Of a DNA stretch of 64,000 nt, positions 8,645 to 17,713 are shown piece by piece (within the stretch, counting starts at the first letter, position 1; the number at the start of each line of letters is the position of its first letter). The position numbers and the translations under genes are program-made. Origin of the DNA: Inquilinus sp052113205 (GTDB lineage: Bacteria; Pseudomonadota; Alphaproteobacteria; DSM-16000; Inquilinaceae); the NCBI RefSeq assembly GCF_052113205.1, contig NZ_JBFRCU010000005.1, positions 62,001-126,000 on the forward strand, given 5' to 3'. Below the pieces are notes generated by a model. The model did no database searches. It was not told where the DNA came from and saw nothing but the letters and a program-made list of their open reading frames with translations.

Positions 8645-9416
8645 CGGCCGCCTCCGCGCTCTCGCTGTGGTGAACGGGCCGGTCCTGCACCGCGTCCTGC
8701 GGCGCCGGCTCGCCATGCATCGCCGCCTCGAGATTGGCCTGCAGCGCCAGCAGGTGGCGGCGCATCGCCGCCTCGGCCCCGGCGCCGTCATGCCGGGCGA
8801 TCGCGGCGACGATGTCGCCATGCTGGCTGGTATAAGCGCGCAGCCGGATGCGGTTGCGCGCCGCCTCGCGCAGCCGGCGCCAGGACGGCGACTGGCGGAT
8901 CCGGTCGATGCAGTCGAACAGCGCCAGCAGCAGGCCGTTGCCGGCGGTCTCGGCGATGTGGCGGTGGAAGGCGCTATCCCACAGCTCGTGGCCGTCGCTG
9001 TCCATGCTGGCCGCGGTCTTGCGCTCGATCCGGCGCAGCGCGGCGACGCTCTCGGGCGACGCCTTCACCGCCGCCAGCCGGGCCAGTGCCGGCTCGATCT
9101 GCAGCCGGGCCTCCATCACCTCCAGCGGGCTGGTGCGGTCGGCCAGGGATTCGATCAGATGCGGCTGCACCGGCGGCCGCTGGCCGGCGAAGGTGCCCTT
9201 GCCCTGGTGACGCCAGATCCGCCCTTCGGCCTCCAGCACCTCCAGCGCCCGGCGCACGGCGCGGCGGCCGACGCCGATGCGGGCGGCCAGGTCGCGCTCG
9301 GTCGGCAGCTGCCATTCGGCGCGGTCGCCCTCGGCGTCCAGCAGCGCGCGCAGCCGCTCCAGCGCCGCGCTGGAGTTGGACACGCCGCGCGTTTCGGATG
9401 AAACCACTTCAGCCAT
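8628..9416 (-). CDS. FadR/GntR-family (FCD) transcriptional regulator
   Basis: A 262-residue regulator with an N-terminal winged helix (LPTERDLAARIGVGRRAVRR, then GKGTFAG) and an all-helical FCD ligand domain with its usual histidines (HRHIAETAGN and a late MRRHL). FCD domains bind small organic acids, often with a metal. The start at 9416 is preceded by GGGAGA at a good distance; the open frame continues to 9653 without support. It is the first gene of the ABC-importer/Ggt operon, and a large palindrome at 9562-9585 upstream is a likely autoregulatory operator. Confidence 0.88.
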   Translation of the reverse strand: MAEVVSSETRGVSNSSAALERLRALLDAEGDRAEWQLPTERDLAARIGVGRRAVRRALEVLEAEGRIWRHQGKGTFAGQRPPVQPHLIESLADRTSPLEVMEARLQIEPALARLAAVKASPESVAALRRIERKTAASMDSDGHELWDSAFHRHIAETAGNGLLLALFDCIDRIRQSPSWRRLREAARNRIRLRAYTSQHGDIVAAIARHDGAGAEAAMRRHLLALQANLEAAMHGEPAPQDAVQDRPVHHSESAEAADGLGL

Positions 9417-9561
9417 TGGTCTCCCAAAGGCCGCGTCCGCCATTCCGGCTCCGAGCCATCTGCCAGTCCCTGATGTGCTTGAGGACGCCCGGCCAGCCGA
9501 CCCTGAGGACCGATCCTGACGCGCAACGCCGCTTCGTCTTGCCGAACAGCCAAGCGCAAAG

Positions 9562-9585
9562 GGAACCAATTTGCAAATGGTTTCC
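9562..9585. promoter_or_regulatory. Imperfect 24-bp palindrome, candidate GntR operator
   Basis: GGAACCAATTTG is followed directly by CAAATGGTTTCC; 20 of 24 positions are self-complementary around a TTTGCAAA centre. It sits about 146 bp upstream of the GntR start in otherwise non-coding sequence. This is the size and symmetry expected for a dimeric regulator site. Confidence 0.45.
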
Positions 9586-9658
9586 TGGATGGACGCGTCG
9601 ATGTGTGGACGGGCTCGCGGCGCGGGAACCCAAATCACGGATCGCTTGCCCACAAAAT

Positions 9659-9734
9659 GTCATGCCCGGGCTTGACCCGGGCATCCAGAAGCTGTCGACG
9701 ATCTCTGGATTGCCGGGTCAAGCCCGGCAATGAC
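9659..9734. repeat. Dispersed palindromic repeat
   Basis: GTCATGCCCGGGCTTGACCC at the left is mirrored by GGGTCAAGCCCGGCAATGAC at the right, with a short asymmetric middle. This is a widespread dispersed repeat type in alphaproteobacteria. It separates two minus-strand operons in the 9417-9763 gap, which otherwise holds only the GntR palindrome. Confidence 0.8.
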
Positions 9735-9763
9735 AGTGTTGGGGGCCGGGCCCCATGAGCGCC

Positions 9764-10690
9764 CTACAGTTGGTCCCGCTTCAGGTCCAGCCAGTCGCGC
9801 TCGCTCTCGGTCAGGTCGGCGGACAGGCCCTCGATGTTGCGGCGGCTCTCGTCCAGGGTGCGCGGGCCGGAGAGGGCGAAGGTGGCGAAGGGCTGCGACA
9901 GCACCCAGGCCATGGCGATCTGTACCGGGCTGGTGCCCTTGGTCCCGGCCAAGGCGATGGCGCGGCGGCGGCGCTCGAAATTGTCGTCGGCGTGCCAGCA
10001 ACGCGCGATCTCGGCCTCTTCCGCCGCCTTGGACGGGTCGCCGCGCCCGGTGAAGAAGCCGCGGGCGGTCGAGGACCAGGCAAACAGCGCCGTGCCGCTC
10101 TCCTCCAGATAACCCAGCCATTCCGGGTCTCGGGCCGAGACGCAGCCGGCCCAGACCGGCTCGATCATCCGGGCCAGGGCCAGGTTGTTGCTCAACACCG
10201 TGAAGCCGGTCTTGCCGGCGCGCTTCGCGTAGTCGTTGGCCGCCCGGAACCGCTCCAGGCTCCAGTTCGAGCCGCCGAACACGCCGATCCGGCCCTCGCG
10301 GTGCAGCGCGTCGAGCACGTCGACGAACTCGCCGACCGGCACCTGCGGGTTGTCGCGGTGCAGGAAGTAGATGTCGACCCGGTCGGTGCGCAGCGCCTCC
10401 AGGCTCTGCTCCAGCTGGCTGCGCGCCGCCTCCGGCGTGCAGTTCGGGGTGTGGGCGCCCTTGCCGATCAGGACGATTTTGTCGCGCACGCCGCTCTTCG
10501 CCAGGTATTCGCCGAACAGCGCCTCGCAGCCGCCGCGCATGTAGATCCGGGCGGTGTCGAAGCAGTTGCCGCCGCGCTCGATATAGTCGTCGAACAGCGG
10601 GGTCGCCTGGGCCAGGTCGTCCTGGTTGTCGACGCCCATCACCATCCGGGCCACCGGCTTGGCGACGCCGGGGATCGTGCCGTAGATCAT
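9764..10690 (-). CDS. Aldo/keto reductase
   Basis: A 308-residue NAD(P)H-dependent oxidoreductase with the catalytic tetrad of the family: Asp and Tyr in FDTARIYMRG, Lys in LIGKGAH and His in YFLHRDNP. The C-terminal cofactor-binding segment LSGPRTLDESRRN is present. It closes the beta-galactoside operon, 12 bp after the GH42 gene. A role on galactose or an aldose released by that enzyme is plausible but not shown by the sequence. Confidence 0.88.
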   Translation of the reverse strand: MIYGTIPGVAKPVARMVMGVDNQDDLAQATPLFDDYIERGGNCFDTARIYMRGGCEALFGEYLAKSGVRDKIVLIGKGAHTPNCTPEAARSQLEQSLEALRTDRVDIYFLHRDNPQVPVGEFVDVLDALHREGRIGVFGGSNWSLERFRAANDYAKRAGKTGFTVLSNNLALARMIEPVWAGCVSARDPEWLGYLEESGTALFAWSSTARGFFTGRGDPSKAAEEAEIARCWHADDNFERRRRAIALAGTKGTSPVQIAMAWVLSQPFATFALSGPRTLDESRRNIEGLSADLTESERDWLDLKRDQL

Positions 10691-10702
10691 CTCTCGCTTC
10701 CC

Positions 10703-12643
10703 TTATTCCGCCCGCCAGCAGGCCACGCCCTGCGGCGGCACCACCGGCCCGCCCAGCAGGTAACGGCCGGCATCCTTCACCGGTGCCATCCAGTCGATCT
10801 CGCCATAATTGAAGACGAAGGTCAGGCCGCCGCGGCGGCGCAGCCGCACCGCCTCCGGCAGCTCGATCAGGTCCAGTCCGGCGCGGCCCAGCAGATCGGC
10901 GATGACGCCGCGCAGCAGCGCCGGGTCCGGCCAGCCGGCCAGGTAGGAGCGTCTGCCATCGCCGACCAGGGCCGGGGCGCCGTCGGCGAAGCTGGCCTGC
11001 ACCGGCAGGCCGGTCTCCAGCCATTCGCGCCAGCGCCGGATGGATCCCTTCAAGCCGGCCCCTTCGACCGGCTCCACCAGGTTCGGGCGCAGCGAGGCGA
11101 CCTGGGTCACCTTCAGCGGCAGCAGCTCCTGCAGCAGGCCGGGCGGCAACCCGTCCGGGATGGCGAAGTCGCGGGTCTTCGACCCGGTGCGCGGGCCGAA
11201 CAGGATGACCGCATCGGTGGCGGCGAAGGCCTGCCGCGCCGCCTCAGACACCTGCGCCAGGCTGGGCACCACCACCGCCTTGTAGCCGGCCAGCGACGCG
11301 CCGGGGCGGACCATGTCGACATCCAGGCCGAAGCGGCGGATCGCCTCGTACCAGCGGAACACCAGGTCGGTGTAGCGGAAGTCGCGGCCCTGCGGCTGGA
11401 TCCGGGTGATCCAGGAGGTCTCGTAATCGAACACCAGCGCCACCGGGGCTTGGCCGGAGGCAGGCAGGGCGCCCAGCCGCGCCAGCTCCTGCCCGACCTG
11501 CGTCGCCTCCTGGCCGCCCGGCGAGAGCTTGCGGTCCGGACGGTTCAGCCCGGCATGCATCTGCTCCTGCGCGAACGGGCATTGCCGCCAGCGGAAGTAG
11601 CTGACGACCTCGGCGCCATGGGCCAGCGCCTCCCAGCTCCACAGCCGGACCATGCCGGGCTTCGGCACCGGGTTCCAGGCGGCCCAGTTCACCGGCCCGG
11701 GCTGCTGCTCCATCACCCACCAGCGGCCGCGGCCGACGGCGCGGTACAGGTCGTGGTTGAACGGCGCCAGGTCGGGGTGCGAGGTGCGGGCCCAGCGCGC
11801 CCGCTCGTCATCGTCGCAGGCGATCTTCTCCAGCGTGCCCAGCGGGTAGCTGTCCCAGGACGCGATGTCGAGGTCCTCGCCCAGCGGCCAGTGGTCGAAC
11901 TCCTGGAAGAAGCCCATGAAGTTGTGGGTGACGAAGCGGCCCGGCGAATGCTGGCGGATGATCTCGACCTGCATCCGGTTGTAGGACGCGACCTGGTCCG
12001 AGGCGAAGCGCCAATAGTCCAGCCGCGCCGCCGGGTTGGTCTCGGTCACCGCGCCGACCGGGGCGATGATCTCGTCGAAGCTGCCGGCCTCCATCGACCA
12101 GAACACGTTGCCCCAGGCCTGGTTCAGCGCGTCCGGCGTCTGGTAGCGGTGGCGCAGCCAGGTGCGGAAGGCGGTGACGTCCTCCGGCCCGTAGGACAGC
12201 ACGGTGTCGTGGCAGCCGAACTCGTTGTCGGTCTGCCAGCCGGCGACCGCATCATGGCTGCCGTAGCGCCGCGCCACTTCGTCGGTGATGCGGGCGCTCT
12301 CCTTGATCCAGGTGCGGCTGGAGAAGCTGGTGTGCCGGCGCGAGCCGAAGCCGCGGACGTTGCCGTTCTCGTCGACCGGCAGGATGTCCGGGTGGCGGTC
12401 GACCAGCCATTTCGGCGGCGTCGCCGTCGGCGTGCACATCACCACCTTCAGCCCGGCGGCGCCCAGCGTGTCGATGGCGCGGTCGAGCCAGGCCCAGTCG
12501 AAGCGCCCCGGCTCGGGCTCGATCCGCGACCAGGCGAATTCGGCGATGCGGACGAAGCTGATGCCGACCTCGCGCATCCGGCGGGCGTCATCCTCCCACC
12601 ACTCTTCGGGCCAATGTTCCGGGTAATAGCAGACGCCGAGCAT
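10703..12643 (-). CDS. Beta-galactosidase, glycoside hydrolase family 42
   Basis: A 646-residue retaining glycosidase opening with the GH42 signature GVCYYPEHWP. The acid/base glutamate is Glu141 in QTDNEFG and the nucleophile Glu312 in VMEQQPGPVNW; both fall at the same positions as in the Thermus A4 enzyme. The domain order is TIM barrel, a glutamine-amidotransferase-like trimerisation domain (about residues 390-590) and a small beta domain. There is no signal peptide, so it acts in the cytoplasm on imported beta-galactosides. It is 33 bp downstream of a sugar ABC permease, in line with an uptake-and-hydrolysis operon. GH42 enzymes can also act on alpha-L-arabinopyranosides or galacto-oligosaccharides. 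Confidence 0.93.
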   Translation of the reverse strand: MLGVCYYPEHWPEEWWEDDARRMREVGISFVRIAEFAWSRIEPEPGRFDWAWLDRAIDTLGAAGLKVVMCTPTATPPKWLVDRHPDILPVDENGNVRGFGSRRHTSFSSRTWIKESARITDEVARRYGSHDAVAGWQTDNEFGCHDTVLSYGPEDVTAFRTWLRHRYQTPDALNQAWGNVFWSMEAGSFDEIIAPVGAVTETNPAARLDYWRFASDQVASYNRMQVEIIRQHSPGRFVTHNFMGFFQEFDHWPLGEDLDIASWDSYPLGTLEKIACDDDERARWARTSHPDLAPFNHDLYRAVGRGRWWVMEQQPGPVNWAAWNPVPKPGMVRLWSWEALAHGAEVVSYFRWRQCPFAQEQMHAGLNRPDRKLSPGGQEATQVGQELARLGALPASGQAPVALVFDYETSWITRIQPQGRDFRYTDLVFRWYEAIRRFGLDVDMVRPGASLAGYKAVVVPSLAQVSEAARQAFAATDAVILFGPRTGSKTRDFAIPDGLPPGLLQELLPLKVTQVASLRPNLVEPVEGAGLKGSIRRWREWLETGLPVQASFADGAPALVGDGRRSYLAGWPDPALLRGVIADLLGRAGLDLIELPEAVRLRRRGGLTFVFNYGEIDWMAPVKDAGRYLLGGPVVPPQGVACWRAE

Positions 12644-12676
12644 TCGGAAGCCTCGTCAGGAGCGAAGGGTGGGGAG

Positions 12677-13522
12677 CTACTTCACTGCGCCGGCGGTGAT
12701 GCCGGCCACGAAGTAGCGCTGCAGGAAGATGAAGACGACCAGCATGGGCAGGGTCAGCAGCGTGGCCCCGACCATCAGGGCGCCCCAGGGCACGACGTTG
12801 AGGCCGATCAGGCTGCCCAGCGCCACCGGCGCGGTGCGGGCGCCCGGCTGGGTCGCCACCAGCAGCGGCCACAGATAGTTGTTCCAGGAGGCGAGGAACA
12901 GGATGATCGCCAGCGCCGCCATGCTGGGCCGCACCAGCGGCAGGGCGATGGAGAAGAAGATCCGGCCCTCGCGCGCGCCGTCGATACGGGCGGCGTCCAA
13001 CAGCTCCTGCGGCAGCGATAGGAAGGTCTGGCGCATGAACAGCACGCCGATCGAGTTGAACAGCGGCGGCACGATCACCGCGATCCAGGTGTTCGACAGG
13101 CCCAGATCGCGGGCCACCAGCACGTATTGCGGGATGATCACCACGGCATAGGGCACGGTCAGGGTCGCCACCAGCAGGCTGAAGGTCGCCTGCTTGCCGA
13201 CGAACTGGAAGCGGGCGAAGGCATAGCCGGCCATGCTGGTCAGCAGCAGCGACAGCACCGCCGACACGGTGGCGATGCCGATCGAGTTCAGCATCGCCCG
13301 GCCGAAGCTGGCCGTGTCGTCGAGGAAAGCCCAGTTCTCCAGCAGGTTGCCGCCCGGGGTCAGCGGCAGCTCCGGCGAGAAAATGGCGTAGTCCGGCAGG
13401 GTGGCGAACACCGCCATCAGGTACAAGGGCGCCAGCCACAGCAGCGCCACGGGCGCCATGCCGCCGGTCAGGGCCCAGGTGCCCCAGCGCCGGCGCGATC
13501 CGATGGTGCGGAGCATCGCCAT
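12677..13522 (-). CDS. Carbohydrate ABC transporter permease (MalG-like)
   Basis: A 281-residue CUT1-type permease with six membrane segments and the EAA loop ELLDAARIDGAREGRIFF. Start ATG 13522 follows a strong GAGGAGG ribosome site. It forms the sugar channel with the permease encoded at 13528-14481, 5 bp upstream. Gene neighbours (solute-binding protein, GH42) suggest a beta-galactoside substrate. Confidence 0.92.
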   Translation of the reverse strand: MAMLRTIGSRRRWGTWALTGGMAPVALLWLAPLYLMAVFATLPDYAIFSPELPLTPGGNLLENWAFLDDTASFGRAMLNSIGIATVSAVLSLLLTSMAGYAFARFQFVGKQATFSLLVATLTVPYAVVIIPQYVLVARDLGLSNTWIAVIVPPLFNSIGVLFMRQTFLSLPQELLDAARIDGAREGRIFFSIALPLVRPSMAALAIILFLASWNNYLWPLLVATQPGARTAPVALGSLIGLNVVPWGALMVGATLLTLPMLVVFIFLQRYFVAGITAGAVK

Positions 13523-13527
13523 CCTCC

Positions 13528-14481
13528 TCAGGACTTCCGGCCGCGGGTGAGCATGAGGTTGAGCGCCGCCATCACCGCCGCCATGGCCGCGATGGTGTAG
13601 GCGATCGCCGCGGCGTAGCCGAAGTTCAGGCTGACGAAGCCCTGCTTGTAGAGATAGGTGCCGAGCGTCTCGGTGGCGCCGCCGGGGCCGCCGCGGTCGG
13701 TGATCAGCCAGGGCTCGGTGAACAGCTGCATGGTGCCGATGATCGACAGCACCAGGCAGAACACCACGATCGGCTTCAGCAGCGGCAGGGTGATGCGGAA
13801 GAAGCGGTCGACCGGCGAGGCGCCGTCGATCGCTGCCGCCTCGTACAGGTCGCGCGGGATCGACTGCAGCCCCGCCAGCAGGATGATGGCGTTGTAGCCG
13901 GTCCAGCGCCAGGTCACCGCCGCCATGATCGTCGCCATCGCCGCATTCGGATCGTGCAGCCAGTCGATCGGGGCCAGGCCAAGTGCCGTCATGCCGTGGT
14001 TGACGGCGCCGAACTGGCCGTTGAACAGCAGCCGGAACACCACCGAATAGGCGACGTCGCTGACCACCACCGGGGCGAAGAAGGCGAAGCGGTAGATCGG
14101 CCGCAGCTTCAAGAGCGGCGAGTTCAAGGCCAGGGCCAGCAGCGTGGCCAGGACCAGCATCACCGGCACCTGGATCACCAGGATGATCAACGTGTTCTTC
14201 AGCGCCTCCTGGAAGGCGCGGTCGACCAGCAGGCGCCGCCAGTTGATGGCGATGTTCCAGGCCCAGGGATTGACCCGCGTGTTCTGCAGCGACAGCAGCG
14301 CCGAATCGATGATCGGCCAGCACCAGAACACGGCGAAGACGAGGAGGTAGGGCAGCAGGAACCAGTATGGCGCCAGCGCGTGGCGCCGGCGCCGCCACCC
14401 GCCGCCGGCCTCCGACAGGGCGGCGGCCGGGGCCGCGCGTGTCTGTGGGGCCCGGAGGCCGGCTCGGGTGGCGGTTCCCAT
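13528..14481 (-). CDS. Carbohydrate ABC transporter permease (MalF-like)
   Basis: A 317-residue CUT1 permease with a basic Ala/Arg-rich N-terminal tail before the first helix (YWFLLPYLLVFAVFWCWPII) and the EAA loop DLYEAAAIDGASPVDRFF. ATG 14481 is preceded by GGAGG at 7 nt; an adjacent GTG at 14484 is possible. It partners the permease at 12677-13522. No ATPase gene is present in this operon, so a shared MsmX/UgpC-type ATPase encoded elsewhere is likely. Confidence 0.92.
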   Translation of the reverse strand: MGTATRAGLRAPQTRAAPAAALSEAGGGWRRRRHALAPYWFLLPYLLVFAVFWCWPIIDSALLSLQNTRVNPWAWNIAINWRRLLVDRAFQEALKNTLIILVIQVPVMLVLATLLALALNSPLLKLRPIYRFAFFAPVVVSDVAYSVVFRLLFNGQFGAVNHGMTALGLAPIDWLHDPNAAMATIMAAVTWRWTGYNAIILLAGLQSIPRDLYEAAAIDGASPVDRFFRITLPLLKPIVVFCLVLSIIGTMQLFTEPWLITDRGGPGGATETLGTYLYKQGFVSLNFGYAAAIAYTIAAMAAVMAALNLMLTRGRKS

Positions 14482-14508
14482 CACGCGGCCTCCGTCACTC
14501 GGCCCCCA

Positions 14509-15819
14509 TCACTCAGCGACCGGCAGGCCGGTGGCGGCCGAGATCTGCTCGGCGGCCTCGTCCAGGGTCTCCTTGGCGGATTTCGAGCCGCCCTTCAGAT
14601 AGGCCAGCAGGATGCCGTCGGCGATGTTGTCGGCCTCGGCGAAATACTGGGTGCCGCGCGCCGGCTTGATCTGCGACAGGGTGTTCAGCACCACCTCCCA
14701 GATCTTCTGGCCGCCCCAGTAGGGCTGCGCCTGCTGGACATAGGGATCGTTGACCGCCTCCGGCAGCGTCGGCACCAGGCCGGACGCCTTGAGCTGGGTG
14801 ATCTGGCTGTCCGGCCGGCCGAGTGCGAAGTTGATGAAGGCCAGCGCCGCCTGCGGGTTCTTCGAGGAGGCCGGGATGGCCAGCGATGAGCCGCCGATAT
14901 TGGCGGCGCGGTTGCCGCCGGCGGTGAAGGCCGGCAGCTGGAAGACGCCCCATTTGCCGCTCAGCTCCGGCGCATTGCCGCGGACCGAGCCCTCGTACCA
15001 GGCGCCGTAGACCGAGCTGGCCAGCCGGTTGGCCTTGATCGCCTGCAGGCTGCCGTCCCAGTCGCCCTCCATGAACAGCCCGGCATCGGAGATCTTCTTC
15101 ACCGTCTCCAGCGCCTGGACGCAGCCGGGCTGGCTGACCGTGATGTGCTCGCCGGTCTCGTCGAAATAGGCGCAGCCGGCCTGGTTGGCCAGGATGCGGA
15201 ACCAGGTCGTGCTGGTGCCGCCGCTGTTGAAGGACAGGAACTTGACGTCGGCCCCGGCCTTGGCCTGCACCGCCTTGCCGGCGGCGATGAAATCGTCCCA
15301 GGTCGCGATCTTGGCCGGGTCGACGCCGGCGGCCTCATACATGTCGCGGCGGTAGAACACCACGGCCGGGCCGGAATCCCAGGGCATGGCGTAGATCTTG
15401 TCGCCGACAGTCAGCTCCGCCAGCTTGAATTTCGGGAATTTGGCGAGGAGGTCGGCCTCCTTCGGATCGAGCGACTTCAGGTCGGCGAAGCAGTCCGGGA
15501 AGCGGGCCCAGAACACCTCGGATTCATGGTTCTCGACCGAATAGACGTCCGGCATGTTGATGCCGCCGGCGGAACAGCCGGCCAGGCCGCGGTCATAGAC
15601 CGGCTGGTTGCCGAGGTCCTCGACCGTCACCTTGACGTCCGGATAGGCCTTGTTGAAGTCGGGCACCACGGACTTCAGCGCCGTGGCCGCCACGTTCCAG
15701 CTCCAGACCGTGATCTCGCCCTTCACGTCCGACTGCGCCATCGCCGGCGCCGTCAGGGCCAAGACGGCCGCGCCGGCCAGGCCGGACATCATGCCGGCGA
15801 TCCTGCCGAGTCTGCTCAT
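14509..15819 (-). CDS. Sugar ABC transporter substrate-binding protein (family 1)
   Basis: A 436-residue periplasmic lipid-free binding protein with a signal peptide (basic MSRLGR, hydrophobic core, APAMAQ-SD cleavage). It shows the family 1 pattern ITVWSWN followed by the FNKAYPDVKV helix, YAMPWDSGPAVVFYRRD and a C-terminal PYWGGQKIWE. ATG 15819 is chosen because GGGAGGA lies just upstream; ATG 15834 would overlap that site. It is the first structural gene of the putative beta-galactoside operon and is divergent from an AraC regulator. Confidence 0.92.
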   Translation of the reverse strand: MSRLGRIAGMMSGLAGAAVLALTAPAMAQSDVKGEITVWSWNVAATALKSVVPDFNKAYPDVKVTVEDLGNQPVYDRGLAGCSAGGINMPDVYSVENHESEVFWARFPDCFADLKSLDPKEADLLAKFPKFKLAELTVGDKIYAMPWDSGPAVVFYRRDMYEAAGVDPAKIATWDDFIAAGKAVQAKAGADVKFLSFNSGGTSTTWFRILANQAGCAYFDETGEHITVSQPGCVQALETVKKISDAGLFMEGDWDGSLQAIKANRLASSVYGAWYEGSVRGNAPELSGKWGVFQLPAFTAGGNRAANIGGSSLAIPASSKNPQAALAFINFALGRPDSQITQLKASGLVPTLPEAVNDPYVQQAQPYWGGQKIWEVVLNTLSQIKPARGTQYFAEADNIADGILLAYLKGGSKSAKETLDEAAEQISAATGLPVAE

Positions 15820-15863
15820 AGAGTCCTCCCTCATATCGTGTCTGGTCCGGCCAAAGGGTCCAG

Positions 15864-15960
15864 CCTGCCACAGGCAGGACCGTCTTCGCGGAGCTTATCG
15901 TCGCCTTGCGCCTGGAGTATGAATCCGATGGTTTCCGCATGTCGTCCCGATCAGGGACGA
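15864..15960. promoter_or_regulatory. Divergent promoter region with two palindromes
   Basis: Between the binding-protein gene and the AraC gene lie CCTGCC-ACA-GGCAGG (15864-15878) and TCGTCCC-GATCA-GGGACGA (15942-15960). The second lies 27 bp upstream of the AraC start. Either could be an operator or hairpin of this 168-bp divergent region; no -35/-10 pair is convincing. Confidence 0.35.
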
Positions 15961-15987
15961 ATTCTTCCGGGATCCTAAGGTCCGACG

Positions 15988-16848
15988 ATGAGCCGAGCCC
16001 AGACTGCGCGCATACCGAGGCTGCCGGGCCTGTCCGAGCACATCGTCAGCGCCGACACCAGGCGCGAGGTGCTGGTGATGCGGCGGGCGCACCAGCACAG
16101 CCAGATCGAGCTGAACCTGATGCTGGAAGGAGCGGCGACCTATCTGTTCAACGGCCGGCGGGTGACGATCGGGGCCGGCGATTTCGTGTTCTTCTGGGGC
16201 GCCATCCCGCATCAGACCATCGAGGCGTCGAGCCCGGCCAGCTTCGTCTGCCTGTACCTGCCGATCGAGATGTTCCTCAGCGCCGCGCTAGGGCCGCGGC
16301 TGAAGAGCGCGGTGCTGGGCGGGAGCATGATCGGCGACCGGGCGCCGCTGCCCTTCGACGCGGCCCAGTTCGAGCACTGGCATGCCGAGCTGAACCGTGG
16401 TGACGACCGGATCACCGCCCTGGTGCGGCAGGAGATCGAGCAGCGGCTGCGGCGCAGCGACCTGTGCGGCTGGGACGTGCTGAGCGACACCGGCGACGGC
16501 GCCGCCGCCGCCGAGGGGCGGCACGCCAAGGTCTGGGCCATGGCCGGCTTCGTCGCCGCCCATGCCAGCGAGCCGATCTCGGTCGGCGATGTGGCCGCGT
16601 CGGTCTGCCTGCACCCGAACTACGCCATGGCGATCTTCCGCGAGGCGCTGGGCATGAGCATCGGCGGCTATCTCACCCGTCAGCGCCTCTATGTGGCGCA
16701 GGCGCTGCTGCTGTCGACCGACACCGACATCGTCACGGTTGCCTTCGAGGCCGGCTTCGGCTCGGTGTCGCGCTTCTACGAGGCCTTCAGCCGCCACTTC
16801 GCCATGCCGCCGCGCCAGTTCCGCATCCTCTACCGCGGCGGCGGGTGA
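15988..16848 (+). CDS. AraC-family transcriptional regulator
   Basis: A 286-residue activator with an N-terminal cupin sensing domain (HQHSQIELNLMLEGAATYLF) and a C-terminal pair of helix-turn-helix motifs, ending with the family signature TVAFEAGFGSVSRFYEAFSR and FAMPPRQFR. This layout resembles MelR/RhaS-type sugar regulators. It is transcribed away from the sugar transporter and GH42 operon, which it probably controls. An AAGG ribosome site lies 8 bp before the ATG. Confidence 0.9.
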   Translation: MSRAQTARIPRLPGLSEHIVSADTRREVLVMRRAHQHSQIELNLMLEGAATYLFNGRRVTIGAGDFVFFWGAIPHQTIEASSPASFVCLYLPIEMFLSAALGPRLKSAVLGGSMIGDRAPLPFDAAQFEHWHAELNRGDDRITALVRQEIEQRLRRSDLCGWDVLSDTGDGAAAAEGRHAKVWAMAGFVAAHASEPISVGDVAASVCLHPNYAMAIFREALGMSIGGYLTRQRLYVAQALLLSTDTDIVTVAFEAGFGSVSRFYEAFSRHFAMPPRQFRILYRGGG

Positions 16849-16890
16849 GGGGTGGGTGAGGGGCGGCGGCCCGCCCCTCGACGGATTGTC

Positions 16891-17655
16891 TCACCCGCGC
16901 GCGATCGAGATGCCGCCATCGACCAGCGAGGCGGTACCGGTGACGAAGGAGGCGTCGTCCGACGCCAGGTAGAGGACGGAGCGGGCGATCTCCTCCGGCG
17001 TGCCGGCGCGCTTGAGTGCGTGCAGGCTGCTCAGATGGTCCCGCGCCTCCGGCGTGGCGTTCGCGGTGCGATACATGTCGGTGTCGACCGCGCCCGGCAG
17101 CACCGCGTTGACGCGGATGCCCTGCGGGCCGAACTCGGCGGCCAGCGCCTGGGTCAGGCCGATCAGGCCGGACTTGCTGGCAGCGTAGGCGGCGACGCCG
17201 GGGAAGGAGAAGGTGTGGCCGACGAAGGTCGAGGTGAAAATCACCGACCCGCCGCCATGCTTCGCCATCTCGGCGATCTGGTGCTTCGCCCCCAGGAAAG
17301 CGCCGGTCAGGTTGATCGCGATGGTGTCGTTCCACCCGGCCTCGGAGACGCCGGTGCTGGCACCGGTCTCACCGAGCGTGCCGGCGTTGTTGAAGGCGAT
17401 GTCCAGTCGGCCGAAACGCTCCGCCGCCAGCGCCACCAGCGCTTTGGCATAGTCTTCCGAGCGGACGTCGCCGGCTAGCGCCACGGCCTGCCCGCCCGCA
17501 GTCTCGATCTCGGCGACGAGGCTCGCCAGCTCGGCCTCTCGACGGGCGCCGAGCACCAGCTTCGCGCCTTCCCTGGCGAACAGGATGGCGGTGGCACGGC
17601 CGATGCCGGCGCTTGCGCCGGTGATGATCGCGACCTTGCTGTCGAGACGGTTCAT
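16891..17655 (-). CDS. Short-chain dehydrogenase/reductase
   Basis: A 254-residue classical SDR: cofactor loop TGASAGIG (residues 11-18), NNAG, active-site Ser upstream of YAASK, and the PG turn of the C-terminal region. Residues after the second strand (GARR) fit NADP(H), though this is weak evidence. It is divergent from a LysR gene with a paired-site palindrome between them, the classical arrangement for LysR control. The substrate is unknown. Confidence 0.88.
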   Translation of the reverse strand: MNRLDSKVAIITGASAGIGRATAILFAREGAKLVLGARREAELASLVAEIETAGGQAVALAGDVRSEDYAKALVALAAERFGRLDIAFNNAGTLGETGASTGVSEAGWNDTIAINLTGAFLGAKHQIAEMAKHGGGSVIFTSTFVGHTFSFPGVAAYAASKSGLIGLTQALAAEFGPQGIRVNAVLPGAVDTDMYRTANATPEARDHLSSLHALKRAGTPEEIARSVLYLASDDASFVTGTASLVDGGISIARG

Positions 17656-17713
17656 GTCCGGAACTCCTGGAATAGGGCGGGACGCCGTTGGTCCTGCCGT
17701 CGCCTCAAGATAT

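Noticed and set aside
9659..9734. Palindrome considered as terminator
   Set aside because: It is a repeat family without a T tract; a terminator role is possible but not separable from repeat status.
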